A stretch of DNA of 7,053 nt from NCBI GenBank assembly GCA_016234425.1, contig JACRCA010000215.1, positions 1-7,053 on the forward strand, in the 5' to 3' direction. Positions 5,827-7,053 of the stretch are shown here, piece after piece. The DNA is from Deltaproteobacteria bacterium. Its GTDB lineage: Bacteria; Desulfobacterota; SM23-61. A program made the position numbers and the translations under genes. Each line of letters opens with the position of its first letter. The stretch's first letter is position 1. A model generated the notes under the pieces. That model saw only the letters and a program-made list of their open reading frames with translations. It searched no databases and was not told where the DNA came from.

Positions 5827-5906
5827 ATTTTCATCCCTGGACCCCCTGCCTAATGGGTCTCTCATTCCTTTTTGGGATGCCCTCAGGAGGAGACCGAGCC
5901 GAATTT
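5827..5906 (-). promoter_or_regulatory. Distal part of the copy 3 leader, downstream of the ligase stop
   Basis: Homologous to the spacers at 2223-2313 and 3659-3744, here separated from its proximal part (5590-5606) by the inserted element. GGTCTC at 5856-5861 is complementary to GAGACC at 5890-5895, a weaker form of the inverted repeat seen in the sister leaders. Conserved wording includes CCCTGGACCCCCTGCCTAATGGG on the plus strand, present nearly unchanged in all three copies. No promoter could be assigned. Confidence 0.4.
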
Positions 5907-7053
5907 TTACTGGCCTTTTCCATATTGGCGTTTCAATTCTCTTTTGTCGATTTTTCCCCCCGGATTCTTGGGCAGTGCGGGAACGAACTCTACAAATCGG
6001 GGCTTTTTATAGCTAGCCAGGTTTTCTTTGCAGAAGGCGATGATCTCCTCCCCTGTAGCGCTCTTTCCTTCCCGCAGGACCACCAAGGCTTTCACACTTT
6101 CCCCCCAGTATTCGTCCGGGACGCCGATGACCGCGGCTTCGAGGATCGCCGGATGGGTATGGAGGATTTCTTCGATTTCCCGAGGATAAATGTTCCGCGC
6201 TCCACTGATGATCATGTCTTTCTTCCGGTCCAGGATGTAGAGGTATCCATCTTCATCTCTCATGCCTATATCCCCTGTGTAGAGCCAGCCATCTCTCAAG
6301 GCCTCTTTTGTGTCCTCTGGGCGCCGCCAGTATCCTTCCATGGGAGCATTCAGCTTCGCTACAATCTCCCCAATCTCCCCGGGTTGAGTCAGCTCGGCAC
6401 CCTTTTCATCGACGATCTTCACGAGCGTGCCCAGGGTCGGACGCCCGGCCGAAGCCAACCGGCGCCTGGCCTTCTCGTCCCCCTTTATGGCTCGTCGATG
6501 ATCCTCAGGAGTCAGAACCGAGATCCCGCTGCCACAGCATTCTGTCGCTCCATAGCGCTGCAGGAAGTCACAACGAAAGACCTCCAATGCTCTTTCTAAG
6601 GTCGGCAGAGGCATGGCCGACCCCCCAAAAATGACCAGGTGGAGGACCGAATAATCATGTTGGGTCGCCTCTGGATGGTGCACCAAAGCATGGATCATGG
6701 TTGGATAGGCATACAGGATCGTGACCTTCTCTCTTTCCAGGATTTGGAGGTACGCCTGGGGATCGAAAAAATCCCGTAGAATGAGGGTATTGCTCATGAG
6801 AAATGCGCGGATTACGGTAGCAAAACCACCGATGTGATAAAGCGGCACAGGACCCAGCCAAATCTCATCATAACCCTGGCCAGGGGTATCGATCACGGTA
6901 CTCAAAAGGTTCTCCCAGAAACGGCGATGGGAATAAATGGCCGCCTTGGGGATGCCCGTGGTGCCAGCGGTGTAGAGCAAATTAAAGATCGCGTCTTCTC
7001 TCACCTTTTTCTCAGGGTTGGCCGGGGAAGATCCCGCTATCCAATCTTGGAAA
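5907..7053 (-). CDS. AMP-forming acyl-CoA ligase (acyl-CoA synthetase), N-terminus beyond window
   Basis: Class I adenylate-forming enzyme: activates a carboxylate with ATP to an acyl-adenylate and transfers it to CoA, in the cytoplasm. The frame is open from the right edge to TAA at 5907-5909, 381 residues visible; a GTG at 7004-7002 is internal. In visible numbering: phosphate-binding loop YTAGTTGIPK (27-36), YGATE (167-171), YTGD (258-261), hinge DRKKDMIISG (275-284), RNIYPREIEEI (286-296) and PKNPGGKIDKREL with the catalytic lysine at 367. All core motifs are intact, so the enzyme should be active. Family members are usually 500-560 aa, implying about 130-180 residues outside the window. 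The acyl specificity cannot be read from sequence; medium/long-chain fatty acid or aromatic acid are both possible. It lies upstream of binding protein copy 3 on the same strand, suggesting import followed by CoA activation. The last 46 residues recur in the chimeric ORF at 2314-2487. Confidence 0.93.
   Translation of the reverse strand, partial: FQDWIAGSSPANPEKKVREDAIFNLLYTAGTTGIPKAAIYSHRRFWENLLSTVIDTPGQGYDEIWLGPVPLYHIGGFATVIRAFLMSNTLILRDFFDPQAYLQILEREKVTILYAYPTMIHALVHHPEATQHDYSVLHLVIFGGSAMPLPTLERALEVFRCDFLQRYGATECCGSGISVLTPEDHRRAIKGDEKARRRLASAGRPTLGTLVKIVDEKGAELTQPGEIGEIVAKLNAPMEGYWRRPEDTKEALRDGWLYTGDIGMRDEDGYLYILDRKKDMIISGARNIYPREIEEILHTHPAILEAAVIGVPDEYWGESVKALVVLREGKSATGEEIIAFCKENLASYKKPRFVEFVPALPKNPGGKIDKRELKRQYGKGQ

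Larger units (their letters stand above)
1049..6045 (-). repeat. Degenerate tandem array: three units of ligase end, leader and binding protein
   Basis: Three direct copies can be aligned by eye. Each unit, in gene order, has the ligase 3' end (6045-5907, about 3900-3745, 2454-2314), a shared leader, and a full TAXI binding protein (5589-4432, 3645-2488, 2209-1049). Units 2 and 3 are followed by the same truncated permease scrap beginning ATGCAAGCTATC directly after the binding protein stop; unit 1 is followed by an intact permease. Identity is high over binding proteins and leaders but falls in the ligase remnants, so the binding proteins have stayed under selection or been homogenised while the intervening genes decayed. 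Confidence 0.85.

Noticed and set aside
5853..6599. 248-codon plus-strand ORF
   Set aside because: Antisense to the ligase, whose core motifs are complete in the minus frame; long antisense frames are common opposite such genes.

Overview
The window reads almost entirely on the minus strand. It looks like an accessory, repeatedly rearranged locus from a Gram-negative bacterium: the secreted binding proteins carry classical Sec signal peptides and the transporter is of a periplasmic-binding-protein-dependent type. Lineage cannot be fixed from the sequence. A metabolically versatile proteobacterium or Desulfobacterota-like organism is my guess, based only on the pairing of TAXI-type TRAP transporters with acyl-CoA ligases.

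Layout in the direction of transcription (right to left): (i) 7053-5907, an AMP-forming acyl-CoA ligase whose N-terminus lies beyond the right edge; (ii) a roughly 300 bp leader containing a small inverted-repeat element (5607-5826) with an apparent 7-bp target duplication; (iii) TAXI solute-binding protein copy 3 (5589-4432); (iv) a remnant of a TRAP permease (4431-4290) joined directly to a decayed ligase (4289-3745); (v) solute-binding protein copy 2 (3645-2488); (vi) a 57-codon chimeric ORF made of a permease scrap and the last 46 codons of a ligase (2487-2314); (vii) solute-binding protein copy 1 (2209-1049); (viii) an intergenic hairpin; (ix) a fused TRAP permease running off the left edge (959-1). 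No ORF beginning and ending inside the window covers more than shadow frames of the permease, but its frame is open from 959 to base 1.

The simplest history is an ancestral operon of ligase, binding protein and permease, amplified in tandem and then eroded. The outermost ligase and the last permease survive; the inner ligase and permease copies are reduced to chimeric scraps, while all three binding proteins stay intact. The outcome is three closely related periplasmic receptors (about 84-92% identical by hand count) that could feed one shared permease. The ligase would activate the imported acid as a CoA thioester. The substrate is unknown; a carboxylic acid is an inference from the ligase.

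No CRISPR, tRNA, rRNA, integrase or transposase gene was seen. The points of interest are the architecture, the molecular scars (including one junction with an 8-bp microhomology), mosaic similarity among the binding proteins, and the miniature element whose empty site is preserved in the two sister copies.
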